DNA of 64,000 nucleotides from Mesorhizobium sp. B2-7-2 (lineage in GTDB: Bacteria; Pseudomonadota; Alphaproteobacteria; Rhizobiales; Rhizobiaceae): NCBI RefSeq assembly GCF_006440775.1, contig NZ_VFTZ01000001.1, forward strand, positions 482,876-546,875, given 5' to 3'. The notes under the pieces were generated by a model that searched no databases, was not told the DNA's origin, and was given only the letters and a program-made list of their open reading frames with translations. The translations under genes were made by a program, and so were the position numbers. Positions 18,066-26,396 of the stretch are shown in pieces. The first letter of the stretch is position 1; each line of letters starts with the position of its first letter.

Positions 18066-18932
18066 TCAGCGCTCCGCGTCGTAGTTGGTCATCACGGTGT
18101 AGAACACCCATGACAACAACAGGATGATCAGGAAGTAGACCAGCGACATCGCCGCCGCCGGACCGAGGTCGAACTGGCCCAGCGCCGTCTTGACGAGGTC
18201 GATCGACAGGAAGGTCGTCGAATTGCCGGGGCCGCCGCCGGTGACCACGAAAGGCTCCGTGTAGATCATGAAACTGTCCATGAAGCGCAGCAGCACTGCG
18301 ATCAAAAGCACGCGCTGCATCTTGGGCAGTTGGATGTAGCGGAACACCGCCCAGCGCGAGGCGCCGTCGATCTTGGCCGCCTGGTAGAAGGCATCCGGGA
18401 TCGAGACCAGGCCGGCATAGCACAGCAGCACGACCAGGCTTGTCCAATGCCAGACATCCATGACGATGACGGTGACCCAGGCGTCGAACGGATCCTGGAC
18501 ATAATTGTAGTTGAAGCCCAGCGCATTGACATAATAGCCGAGCAGCCCGATGTCGTTGCGGCCGAACACCTGCCAGATCGTGCCGACGACGTTCCACGGA
18601 ATGAGCAGCGGCAGCGCCATCAGCACCAGGCAGACCGGCACACCCCAGCCCTTCTTCGGCATGTTGAGCGCGATGAAGATGCCGAGCGGCACTTCGATCG
18701 CCAGGATGATGAAGGAGAAGATCAGATTGCGCACCATCGCTTCCCAGAAGCGGTCGGAGTGCAGCAATTCCTCGAACCATTCGGTGCCGGCCCAGAAGAA
18801 GACGTTGTTGCCGAACGTGTCTTGCACCGAATAATTGACGACGGTCATCAGCGGGATGACGGCCGAGAACGCCACCAGCACCAGCATCGGCAGGACAAGG
18901 AACCAGGCCTTGTTGTTCCAGATCTTGTCCAT
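18066..18932 (-). CDS. glpP: glycerol ABC transporter permease
   Basis: A 288-residue permease of the MalF/UgpA type with about six membrane helices. The first is WFLVLPMLVLVAFSAVIPLM, and the EAA-like coupling loop is AGLVSIPDAFYQAAKIDGAS near residue 180. It would form a heterodimer with GlpQ and take glycerol from GlpV. The gene abuts glpT without a gap and is followed by glpQ after 1 bp, consistent with coupled translation. Confidence 0.93.
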   Translation of the reverse strand: MDKIWNNKAWFLVLPMLVLVAFSAVIPLMTVVNYSVQDTFGNNVFFWAGTEWFEELLHSDRFWEAMVRNLIFSFIILAIEVPLGIFIALNMPKKGWGVPVCLVLMALPLLIPWNVVGTIWQVFGRNDIGLLGYYVNALGFNYNYVQDPFDAWVTVIVMDVWHWTSLVVLLCYAGLVSIPDAFYQAAKIDGASRWAVFRYIQLPKMQRVLLIAVLLRFMDSFMIYTEPFVVTGGGPGNSTTFLSIDLVKTALGQFDLGPAAAMSLVYFLIILLLSWVFYTVMTNYDAER

Positions 18933-20000
18933 CTATGCCCCCATCTCGACGCGCCAGGAATCGGCATAAATGTTGATGCCGGCCGGATCGAAGCGGACTT
19001 TGGGTTCGGCCGGCACCTCGTCGTCCTCGCCGATCACCGCGGCGATCTCCCTGCCTTCCAGGTTGGCGCGCACGACCTTGTGGCGGCCGACGTCCTCGAC
19101 CTTGCTGACCTGCACCGCCATGCCCTCGCGGCCGAGCCGCACATATTCGGGACGGATGCCGAGCTCGACGGCGCCGGCTTCGGCCTTGGGCACGCCGGGT
19201 AATTCGATGCGCTGCGCGCCGAGCTTCGCCGTCCTGCCTTCCAGCGCAACCGGCAGCACGTTCATGCCCGGCGAGCCGATGAAATAACCGACGAAGGTGT
19301 GGCGCGGACGCTCGAAAAGTTCGGCAGGCGTGCCGATCTGCACGATCTCGCCGTCATACATGACCACGACGCGGTCTGCGAAAGTCAGCGCTTCGGTCTG
19401 GTCATGCGTGACATAGACCATGGTGTAGCCGAAGCGGCGGTGCAGTTGCTTCAACTGCGAGCGCAGCACCCACTTCATATGCGGGTCGATGACCGTCAGC
19501 GGTTCGTCGAACAGAATGGCGTTGACGTCGGAGCGCACCAGGCCGCGTCCAAGCGAGATCTTCTGCTTCTGGTCTGCGGTGAGCCGGCGCGCCTTCCTGT
19601 TCGCCATCGAAGCGAGATCGATCATGTCGAGCGTCTCGCGCACCTTGCGGTCGACATCGGCTTCCGGCACGCGCCGGTTGCGCAGCGGGAAGGCCAGATT
19701 GTCGTAGACGGTCATGGTGTCGTAAATGACCGGGAATTGGAACACCTGGGCGATATTGCGCTCCTGCGTCGACAGCCTGGTCACGTCCCGGCCATTGAAC
19801 AGCAACTTGCCGTGCGAGGGGTGCAGCAGTCCCGAAATGATGTTGAGCAAGGTGGTTTTGCCGCAGCCCGAAGGCCCGAGCAGCGCGTAGGCGCCGCCAT
19901 CCTCGAAAGTGTGGTGCACTTCCTTCAGAGCGAAGTCGGAATCCTTCTGCGGGTTGGGCAGGTAGGAATGGCGGATGTGATTGACCTCGATGCGCGCCAT
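18933..20000 (-). CDS. glpT: glycerol ABC transporter ATP-binding protein with non-canonical signature motif
   Basis: A 355-residue ABC ATPase with a C-terminal TOBE/MalK-like domain. Walker A is GPSGCGKTT (42-50), Walker B AILFDE (about 161-166), and the switch histidine is His199 in YVTHDQTEA. The ABC signature, normally LSGGQ, reads LTADQKQKISLG (140-151). Since the signature acts in trans on the partner's nucleotide, this change degrades the ATP site built on GlpS. The gene lies 10 bp after glpS. This is not the glycerol-3-phosphate antiporter GlpT. Confidence 0.92.
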   Translation of the reverse strand: MARIEVNHIRHSYLPNPQKDSDFALKEVHHTFEDGGAYALLGPSGCGKTTLLNIISGLLHPSHGKLLFNGRDVTRLSTQERNIAQVFQFPVIYDTMTVYDNLAFPLRNRRVPEADVDRKVRETLDMIDLASMANRKARRLTADQKQKISLGRGLVRSDVNAILFDEPLTVIDPHMKWVLRSQLKQLHRRFGYTMVYVTHDQTEALTFADRVVVMYDGEIVQIGTPAELFERPRHTFVGYFIGSPGMNVLPVALEGRTAKLGAQRIELPGVPKAEAGAVELGIRPEYVRLGREGMAVQVSKVEDVGRHKVVRANLEGREIAAVIGEDDEVPAEPKVRFDPAGINIYADSWRVEMGA

Positions 20001-20010
20001 CGTTTTCTCC

Positions 20011-21093
20011 TCAGGCCGCCAGCTTCGACGCCGTCACGGCGCGGCCGTTATGGTCGAATACCATGATGTGGCGCGGATCGATGAACACCTCGACCTCGTC
20101 GTCCGTCTCGAAATCGAGAATGCCATGCGCAAGCATCACCCAGCGCGCATCGGCGAAATCGAGATGGACGAAGCTCTCCGAGCCGGTGATCTCCGTGATG
20201 GTGACCTTGGCCCGCACCGGCACGGCGCCGGCGTTCGGCCGCTCCAACGACAAATGATGCGGCTGGAAGCCGATCGTGTAGCTGGCGTCCGCAATGCCGG
20301 CGAGTTCCGTCGGCACCGGCAGCTTGACGCCGCCTTCGAGCAGGAAATCCGACCCCTTCTTGGAGAGCACGATGGTGTTGAGCGGCGGATCGGCGAAGGT
20401 CCGCGCCGTCACCAGGTCGACGGGCTTGCGGAACACTTCGACCGTCGGGCCAAATTGCGTGACGCGGCCTTCCGAAAGCGTTGCTGTGTTGCCGCCGAGC
20501 AAAAGGGCCTCGTGCGGCTCGGTCGTCGCATAGACGAAGATCGTGCCGGCCGCGGCGAAGATCTTCGGCAATTCGGCGCGCAATTCCTCGCGCAGCTTGT
20601 AGTCGAGATTGGCCAAAGGCTCGTCGAGCAACACCAGGCTGGCATTCTTGACGATCGCACGGGCAAGCGCGGTGCGTTGCTGCTGGCCGCCGGACAGGCT
20701 GAGCGGCGTGCGGTCGAGATAGGGCGTGAGCTTCAAGAGCGCCGCCGCGTTGCGCACCTCCTTGTCGATCTTCGCCTGCTCGACACCGGCTACGCGCAGC
20801 GGCGAGGCGATGTTCTCGTAGACGGTCATCGCCGGGTAGTTGATGAACTGCTGGTAGACCATGGCGACGTTGCGCTTCTGCACCTTCTGTCCGGTGACGT
20901 CCTTGCCGTCGAACCAGACCGAGCCGGAAGTCGGCGCGTCGAGGCCAGCCATCAGCCGCATCAGGCTGGTCTTGCCGGAGAGCGTCGGCCCAAGCAGGAC
21001 GTTCAGCGAGCCGTGCTGAAGCGTCAGCGACACGTCGCGGATATGCTCCTGCGCGCCGACGGTCTTCGTCACGTTCCTCAATTCCAGCATCAC
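20011..21093 (-). CDS. glpS: glycerol ABC transporter ATP-binding protein lacking the switch histidine
   Basis: A 360-residue ABC ATPase with a MalK-like C-terminal domain. Walker A is GPTLSGKTS (35-43), the signature LSGGQQQR is intact (133-140) and Walker B is LVLLDE (153-158). In the H-loop the usual His is replaced by Thr191 (YATTEPHEA), which should weaken or abolish hydrolysis at its own site. Paired with GlpT it gives one consensus and one degenerate ATP site. It follows glpD by 36 bp in the operon. Confidence 0.92.
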   Translation of the reverse strand: MMLELRNVTKTVGAQEHIRDVSLTLQHGSLNVLLGPTLSGKTSLMRLMAGLDAPTSGSVWFDGKDVTGQKVQKRNVAMVYQQFINYPAMTVYENIASPLRVAGVEQAKIDKEVRNAAALLKLTPYLDRTPLSLSGGQQQRTALARAIVKNASLVLLDEPLANLDYKLREELRAELPKIFAAAGTIFVYATTEPHEALLLGGNTATLSEGRVTQFGPTVEVFRKPVDLVTARTFADPPLNTIVLSKKGSDFLLEGGVKLPVPTELAGIADASYTIGFQPHHLSLERPNAGAVPVRAKVTITEITGSESFVHLDFADARWVMLAHGILDFETDDEVEVFIDPRHIMVFDHNGRAVTASKLAA

Positions 21094-21129
21094 GCCTCCT
21101 CCCAGGCCTTGCGCATCAGCAGCCGATCC

Positions 21130-22656
21130 TCATTCCGCCGCCGCGACATGGCGGCTGCTCAGTCCGCGCATGAATTCTTCCAATGCCGCCGTCTGCTCGC
21201 GGCTGAAATGCAAACCGCGCTTGGTGCGGCGCCACAACACGTCCTCGGCGGTGACCGCCCATTCGTTTTCGGCCAGATAGCGAACTTCCGCCTCGAAAAG
21301 GTCGGCGCCGAAATTGCGGCCGAGATCGGCATTCGACTTGGCGAGCCCGAGCAGCCTTTCCGCCCGCGTGCCGTAAAGCCGGGTGAAGCGGCGCGCCAGC
21401 CGCTGGTCGAGGAACGGATAGGCGCTCTTCAGCCTGGCAACCTGGGCATCGAAGCCGGTCGCGGCGAAATCGCCGCCGGGCAGCGGCGCATCATGCGTCC
21501 ACGGACTGCCGCGCTTGCCGAGAAAACCCTCGATCTTCTCCAACATCGATTCCGCCAGCCGGCGGAAGGTGGTGATCTTGCCGCCGAACGCGTTGAGCAA
21601 AGGGGCAGCCCCCTCCCCGCCATCGGCCTTCAGCACATAGTCGCGCGTTGCTTCCTGCGCCTTCGAGGCGCCGTCGTCATAGAGCGGGCGCACCGCCGAA
21701 TAGGTCCAGACGATATCGGAGCGCTTCACCGGCTGCGCGAAATATTCGCTTGCCGCGGCGCACAGATAGTCGATCTCGGTGTCGGAGATCTTCACCTCAT
21801 GTGGATCGCCCGGATAGTCGCGATCGGTGGTGCCGATCAGCGTGAATTCTTCCTCGTAAGGAATGGCGAAGATGATGCGGCCGTCCTTGTTCTGGAAGAA
21901 ATAGGCGCGCGGGTCGTCGAACTTCTTGTTGATGACGATGTGGCTGCCCTGCACGAGGCGAACATTGTGGACGTCGTTCTGGCCGACCGCTGTCGAGAGC
22001 ACGTGATCGACCCAAGGGCCGGCGGCATTGACGAGAAGCCGCGCGCGAACCTCTTCGGTCTCCCCGGTAAGCACATTCTGCACTTTCACGGTCCAAAGCG
22101 CGCCGTCGCGACGCGCGCTGACGACCTTGGTGCGGGTGCGGATAGCGGCGCCCCGGTCGGCGGCGTCACGCGCGTTCAGCGCCACCAGGCGCGCGTCGTT
22201 GACCCAACCATCCGAATATTCGAAAGCCTTGCGGAACAATGGCTTGAGCGGCTTGCCTGCCGGATCGCGGGCCATATCCAGCGTCTTCGTCGCCGGCAGC
22301 AGCTTGCGCCCGCCGATATGATCGTAAAGGAACAGTCCCAGCCGGATCAGCCAGGCGGGCCTGAGCCCCTTGGCATAAGGCAGCACGAAGCGCATCGGCC
22401 AGATGATGTGCGGCGCGTTCTTCCACAGAACCTCGCGTTCCATCAGCGCTTCGCGCACCAGCCGGAACTCGTAGAATTCGAGATAGCGAAGGCCGCCATG
22501 TATGAGCTTGGTCGAGCCGGAGGAAGTCCCGCTGGCGAGATCGTTCATTTCGGCAAGGTAAACTGAAAATCCGCGGCCGACGGCATCGCGGGCTATGCCG
22601 CAGCCGTTGATGCCGCCGCCGATGACGAAAATGTCATGGATCGGAGATGCGTCCAA
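21130..22656 (-). CDS. glpD: aerobic glycerol-3-phosphate dehydrogenase
   Basis: GlpD is a membrane-associated FAD enzyme that oxidises glycerol-3-phosphate to dihydroxyacetone phosphate and passes electrons to quinone. The N-terminal FAD-binding Rossmann motif is VIGGGINGCGIARDAVGRG, followed by GTSSGSTKLIHGGLRYLE, and the C-terminal DAO domain contains FGGKITTFRRLAES. I chose the TTG at 22656, five bases after GGAGG, giving about 508 residues; a TTG at 22668 is the alternative. It is the first structural gene after glpR, and likely GlpR operator repeats lie at 22696-22749. Confidence 0.95.
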   Translation of the reverse strand: MDASPIHDIFVIGGGINGCGIARDAVGRGFSVYLAEMNDLASGTSSGSTKLIHGGLRYLEFYEFRLVREALMEREVLWKNAPHIIWPMRFVLPYAKGLRPAWLIRLGLFLYDHIGGRKLLPATKTLDMARDPAGKPLKPLFRKAFEYSDGWVNDARLVALNARDAADRGAAIRTRTKVVSARRDGALWTVKVQNVLTGETEEVRARLLVNAAGPWVDHVLSTAVGQNDVHNVRLVQGSHIVINKKFDDPRAYFFQNKDGRIIFAIPYEEEFTLIGTTDRDYPGDPHEVKISDTEIDYLCAAASEYFAQPVKRSDIVWTYSAVRPLYDDGASKAQEATRDYVLKADGGEGAAPLLNAFGGKITTFRRLAESMLEKIEGFLGKRGSPWTHDAPLPGGDFAATGFDAQVARLKSAYPFLDQRLARRFTRLYGTRAERLLGLAKSNADLGRNFGADLFEAEVRYLAENEWAVTAEDVLWRRTKRGLHFSREQTAALEEFMRGLSSRHVAAAE

Positions 22657-22695
22657 AGATTCCTCCAACGATTTCGCATTGCACCATTTTTGTGA

Positions 22696-22749
22696 TTTAC
22701 GAAACCGTGACGGAATTATTTCGAACTCAAAGCGAATGTCAAACGAAAT
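22696..22749. promoter_or_regulatory. probable GlpR operator repeats upstream of glpD
   Basis: ATTTCG at 22718-22723 and CGAAAT at 22744-22749 form an inverted pair, and a further TTTACGAAAC lies at 22696-22704. The same TTTCG/CGAAA words form the palindrome upstream of glpR. Position, 40 to 93 bp before the glpD start, suits repression by a DeoR-type regulator. Confidence 0.6.
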
Positions 22750-22783
22750 ATCGCAGTCGGCTGAGCAAGCCGTCGAGGCGTGC

Positions 22784-23551
22784 CTATTCGAACGCTGTCT
22801 CGATCAGCCGGACTTCGGTTTCCTCGCAAATCCTGCGAATCGACGGGATCTCGCAACGATCGGTGATGAAGGTATTCACCTGCGAAAGATGTCCAATCCG
22901 GACCGGCGCCGTGCGTTCGAATTTCGTCCGGTCGGAGACCAGAATGACGTGGCGGGCATTTGCGATGATGGCCTGCGCAACCTTCACCTCGCGGAAATCG
23001 AAGTCGAGCAGCGCGCCGTCATGATCGATCGCCGAGGCGCCGATGACGGCGTAATCGACCTTGAACTGGCGGATGAAATCGACGGCCGCCTCGCCGACAA
23101 TGCCGCCGTCAGAACCGCGCACGACGCCGCCGGCAATCACCACCTCGATCGTGGGGTAGATGCGCATCCTATTGGCAACGTTGATATTATTGGTGATGAC
23201 CATAAGCCCGTTATGGTCGAGCAGCGCCTTGCTGACGGCTTCGGTGGTGGTGCCGATATTGATGAACAGCGAGGCATTGTCAGGAATCAGCCGCGCCGCC
23301 GCGCTGCCGATCGCCTCCTTCTCGTCGGCGGCAATCTTGCGCCGTGCCTCGTACTCCATGTTCTCGATGCCGGACGGGAACAGCGCACCGCCATGGATAC
23401 GGGTCAGCAGGCGCTGATCGCACAGATCGTTGAGGTCCTTGCGGATGGTCTGCGGCGTCACGTTGAAATGCGTCGCCAGGTCATCGACCAGCACCCGGCC
23501 ATGGTCTTTCGCCCTCTGGATGATCTCTGCATGGCGTGGCGAAAGAAACAT
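22784..23551 (-). CDS. glpR: DeoR-family transcriptional repressor of the glycerol operon
   Basis: The 255-residue protein has an N-terminal DeoR helix-turn-helix (residues 6-58), including HFNVTPQTIRKDLNDLCDQ. A sugar-phosphate-isomerase-like sensing domain follows, with INIGTTTEAVSKALLDH and GGVVRGSDGGIVGEAAVDF. By family and position it should bind glycerol-3-phosphate and derepress glpD-glpK. It is 115 bp upstream of glpD on the same strand. A near-perfect palindrome 14-47 bp upstream of its own start suggests autoregulation. Confidence 0.9.
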   Translation of the reverse strand: MFLSPRHAEIIQRAKDHGRVLVDDLATHFNVTPQTIRKDLNDLCDQRLLTRIHGGALFPSGIENMEYEARRKIAADEKEAIGSAAARLIPDNASLFINIGTTTEAVSKALLDHNGLMVITNNINVANRMRIYPTIEVVIAGGVVRGSDGGIVGEAAVDFIRQFKVDYAVIGASAIDHDGALLDFDFREVKVAQAIIANARHVILVSDRTKFERTAPVRIGHLSQVNTFITDRCEIPSIRRICEETEVRLIETAFE

Positions 23552-23564
23552 TGCGCGTCCTCCA

Positions 23565-23598
23565 TTTTCGTTTTTTCCGTCTATATCGGAAAACGAAA
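23565..23598. promoter_or_regulatory. probable GlpR autoregulatory operator
   Basis: TTTCGTTTTTTCCG (23566-23579) faces CGGAAAACGAAA (23587-23598) across a seven-base spacer. The arms match except for two extra T in the left arm. The site overlaps the expected promoter of glpR and shares TTTCG/CGAAA with the glpD upstream region. Confidence 0.65.
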
Positions 23599-23676
23599 GC
23601 GAAGAAAAGGTATAAGCCGGCTAACGAAAATCACCTGATTGCAAAAGGCAAACCAGTGCGGAACAGGTCTGCCGCC

Positions 23677-23799
23677 TCAGGATGAGCGCCGCGCAATCTC
23701 TATTACGACGTCGAACGCCGCGTCGACATCTGCGGCGCGATAGTCGGCGCCCCAGTCGGCGGCGCGCCTCGACCAATCGCGGAATTCATCGCTGTCCAT
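23677..23799 (-). pseudogene. 40-codon ORF, possible internally deleted PLP-dependent decarboxylase remnant
   Basis: An ATG at 23799 with GGGAGG five bases upstream opens a 40-residue frame. Its first 20 residues (MDSDEFRDWSRRAADWGADY) look like the N-terminus of group II PLP-dependent amino-acid decarboxylases. The remainder (ADVDAAFDVVIEIARR) looks like the end of such a protein. The lysine-containing core is absent, so it cannot be an active enzyme. I infer an in-frame deletion of the middle of the gene. A genuine small protein is the alternative; similarity is judged by eye only. Confidence 0.45.
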
Positions 23800-23856
23800 A
23801 TTTCCCTCCCAGCGGCCGTCGAAGATACCGGCCGGTCGAACCGCTCTCGGAAAGCC

Positions 23857-24588
23857 CTATCCCGGAAAATCCGGCAGATTTGAAAAAGCGATTTTCAGCG
23901 CGTTGGACCAGCCGTCCGATATGGTGCGGTAGTAAGGATCATCATGGCCGATCCGTCGGTTCAGCCCCACCCTGAGCGCATCCTGTTCCATGAACAGCAG
24001 ATCGAGCGGCAGCCCGACCGAGAGGTTGGATTTCAGCGTCGAGTCGAACGACACCAGAAGCAGCTTCACCGTTTCGGCCAGGCTCATTGCCCGATCATAG
24101 GCACGGATGATGATCGGCTTGCCGTATTTCGTCTCGCCGATCTGGAAGAAAGGCGTGTCGTCGGTCGACTCGATGAAATTGCCTTCCGGATAGATCATGA
24201 ACAGTCTGGGCGGACTGCCCTTGATCTGGCCGCCGAGGATGAAGGAGGCGTTGAAGTAGGAATCCGCCTTGTCGCCATTCGGCGAGGCATGCTCGATGAC
24301 TTCCTTCACTGTATCGCCGACCAGCCGCACCGTCTGGTACATGGAGGGAGTTTCGAGCAGCTTCGGATGACGGTCGCCGACCGCCTTGTTACGCTCGTCG
24401 AGCAGGCTGACAACGGCCTGCGTCGTGGCAAGGTTGCCCGCCGACATCAGCACGATGACGCGCTCGCCGGGCTGTTCCCACACATGCATCTTCTTGAAGG
24501 TCGAGATCGAATCCATGCCGGCATTGGTGCGCGTGTCCGACATGAACACGAGCCCGCTATCGATCTTGAGGCCGACGCAATAGGTCAT
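23857..24588 (-). CDS. Anbu (ancestral beta subunit) proteasome-type peptidase
   Basis: Anbu is a bacterial self-assembling relative of the 20S proteasome beta subunit and HslV. The 243-residue product begins MTYCVGLKID, so removal of Met exposes the nucleophile Thr2. Asp18 (MSDTRTNAG) and Lys33 (FKKMHVW) match the proteasomal catalytic Asp and Lys. There is no propeptide beyond Met1, as in other Anbu proteins. It closes the ATP-grasp, alpha-E, transglutaminase cluster that is conserved with Anbu in many proteobacteria and has been proposed to make and process a peptide tag; the natural substrate is unknown. Confidence 0.93.
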   Translation of the reverse strand: MTYCVGLKIDSGLVFMSDTRTNAGMDSISTFKKMHVWEQPGERVIVLMSAGNLATTQAVVSLLDERNKAVGDRHPKLLETPSMYQTVRLVGDTVKEVIEHASPNGDKADSYFNASFILGGQIKGSPPRLFMIYPEGNFIESTDDTPFFQIGETKYGKPIIIRAYDRAMSLAETVKLLLVSFDSTLKSNLSVGLPLDLLFMEQDALRVGLNRRIGHDDPYYRTISDGWSNALKIAFSNLPDFPG

Positions 24589-24620
24589 GATTGCTCTTCT
24601 GCTAGCGATTCCGGCGCAGA

Positions 24621-25415
24621 TTACTGCTCTACCGTGACGGTGACGGCAAGCTTCTCTTGCGCCTGCCCCAGCAGTATCCCCGACACCGGCGAGGCATCGC
24701 GATAGTCACGCCCCGTCGCCACCCGAACATAGCGTTCGTCGGGAGAGATACAGTTCGCCGGGTCGAAGGCAACCCATCCGAGCCCCACGACATAGGCCTC
24801 GGCCCAGGCATGGCTTGCCGCCTGCTCGACGGCCGCATCCATCATCAGGTAGCCGCTGACATAGCGGGCGGGAAAGCCTAGGGCGACGGCGGTGGCGATG
24901 AAGATGTGGGAGTGGTCCTGGCAGACACCGGACTTCAATGCGAGCGCCTCCTCCGCCAGCGTCACGACGCTGGTCGTGCCCGGCCTGTAGGCGACGCGTT
25001 CGCCGATAGCGCCCATCAGCCGGTGCAGTCGCTCGATCTCGGTGCCCTGGCCCAGCGTGCCGGCCAGTTCGCGTATGCCCTCGCCGGCGGCGGTGAGTGG
25101 CGTCTGCTGTGCGAACAGCCAGAGCGGCGCAAAACCCTGATGCGGACCCGTCACGCCCGCCGTGTCATGCGTGGTCACGTCTCCGGCTGCCTCGACAGTG
25201 ATCGAATTCTGGCCGCTCTCGGCGCTCACCAGCCGCGTCTCGTTGCCGAAATGGTCGGTGAAGCGCACCTCCTCGCGCGCGCCTTCGACCTTGACCGCCC
25301 AGGAGCCGACGGTCTGCGTGCGCCCGCTGGAAGGCCAAAGGCGCAGCCGCTGCAGCAGATACTGCACCGGCTGATCGTAGCGGTACTCGGTGCGGTGGGT
25401 GATCTTGAGCCGCAT
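24621..25415 (-). CDS. transglutaminase-like cysteine protease, Anbu cluster
   Basis: The 264-residue protein has a bacterial transglutaminase-like N-terminal beta domain (RLKITHRTEYRYDQPV) and a papain-like core. The catalytic Cys lies in LKSGVCQDHSHIF, His in ASHAWAEAYV and Asp in GWVAFDPAN. The family includes peptidases as well as transglutaminases. The ATG at 25415 begins the conserved N-terminus; a TTG at 25439 overlapping the alpha-E stop is an alternative that would couple translation. It is cotranscribed with alpha-E and Anbu. Confidence 0.93.
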   Translation of the reverse strand: MRLKITHRTEYRYDQPVQYLLQRLRLWPSSGRTQTVGSWAVKVEGAREEVRFTDHFGNETRLVSAESGQNSITVEAAGDVTTHDTAGVTGPHQGFAPLWLFAQQTPLTAAGEGIRELAGTLGQGTEIERLHRLMGAIGERVAYRPGTTSVVTLAEEALALKSGVCQDHSHIFIATAVALGFPARYVSGYLMMDAAVEQAASHAWAEAYVVGLGWVAFDPANCISPDERYVRVATGRDYRDASPVSGILLGQAQEKLAVTVTVEQ

Positions 25416-25435
25416 AACGCTCGCCTCGGCTGTGC

Positions 25436-26377
25436 TCAATAGAATCGGTAGTCCTGGGCGATCTCGTCGCCCAGCCTGGTGTTGTCGCGAATGAACTCGG
25501 CCAGGAACTCGTGCAGGCCATGATCGAATATGTCCTTGATGGAACCCCTTTTGAGCAGCGCCTGGATCTTCTCGGCCGTGCCATGGCAGGCATGGCGTTC
25601 ACCGTAATCGTCGGCGAGGAATTTCAGATGCTCGCCGAGGAAGCGGTAGCAGAAAGTCAGCGAGCGCGGCATGCGCACGTTGAGGATCAGATAGTCGGCG
25701 ATATTCGTCGGCTTGTAGTCGGCTTCATAAACCCAGCGATAGGAACGGTGCGCCGACACCGAGCGCAGGATCGATTCCCACTGGTAGTTGTCGAGCGTCG
25801 AGCCGACCCAGGACAGCGACGGCAGCAGCACATAATATTTCACGTCGAGAATGCGCGCCGTGTTGTCGGCGCGTTCGACATAGGTGCCGAGCTGCGAGAA
25901 ATCGAAAATCTCGTTGCGCAGCATGGTGCCGTAGAACGAACCGCGGATCAGCGCCGTCTCGCGCTTGATTGCATCGAGCACCGTCGGCAGGTCGCGTTCG
26001 TCGATCGGCCTTGCCAGCATGCGCTTCAGCGACATCCAGGCTTCGTTGATGCTTTCCCAGGTCTCGCGGGTCAGCGCCGTGCGCACCATGCGGGCATTGT
26101 TGCGCGCCGTCTCGATCGACGACATCGTGCTCGACGGGTTCGAGGTGTCGCGCAGCAGGAAGTCCGAGACGTTGGCGGCGGTATAGTCCTGGTACTTCTG
26201 GCTGAAGGCGATGTCCGAGCCGGCGCTGAGCAGCACCGAGTTCCATTCCTCCGAAGCGCTCTGCGTGCGCGTCAGCGCCATGCGCAATCCCGCATCGACC
26301 AGGCGCGCCATGTTTTCGGCCCGCTCGATATAGCGGTTCATCCAATAGAGACCGTTTGCGGTGCGGCCCAAAAGCAT
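25436..26377 (-). CDS. alpha-E domain protein, Anbu cluster
   Basis: A 313-residue all-helical protein of the alpha-E family (COG2307 type), always found with the circularly permuted ATP-grasp protein. The N-terminus LLGRTANGLYWMNRYIERAEN is diagnostic. Helices run throughout, with conserved Glu/Arg clusters such as GTYVERADNTARILDVKYY. Its biochemical role is unknown; it is thought to help the ATP-grasp ligase act on a peptide. In many genomes the two genes are adjacent, but here a heptamer-flanked S23 element lies between them. Confidence 0.94.
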   Translation of the reverse strand: MLLGRTANGLYWMNRYIERAENMARLVDAGLRMALTRTQSASEEWNSVLLSAGSDIAFSQKYQDYTAANVSDFLLRDTSNPSSTMSSIETARNNARMVRTALTRETWESINEAWMSLKRMLARPIDERDLPTVLDAIKRETALIRGSFYGTMLRNEIFDFSQLGTYVERADNTARILDVKYYVLLPSLSWVGSTLDNYQWESILRSVSAHRSYRWVYEADYKPTNIADYLILNVRMPRSLTFCYRFLGEHLKFLADDYGERHACHGTAEKIQALLKRGSIKDIFDHGLHEFLAEFIRDNTRLGDEIAQDYRFY

Positions 26378-26396
26378 ATCAGCTTGCTCCGGTGTC

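Noticed and set aside
19981..22566. An 861-codon open frame antisense to glpS and glpD
   Set aside because: It spans two well-identified minus-strand genes and the gap between them; composition (Arg/Gly/Ala/His-rich) is typical of a shadow frame.
23682..23975. Plus-strand ORF upstream of the Anbu gene end
   Set aside because: Very Arg-rich, no ribosome site, and it overlaps the 3' end of the Anbu gene antisense.
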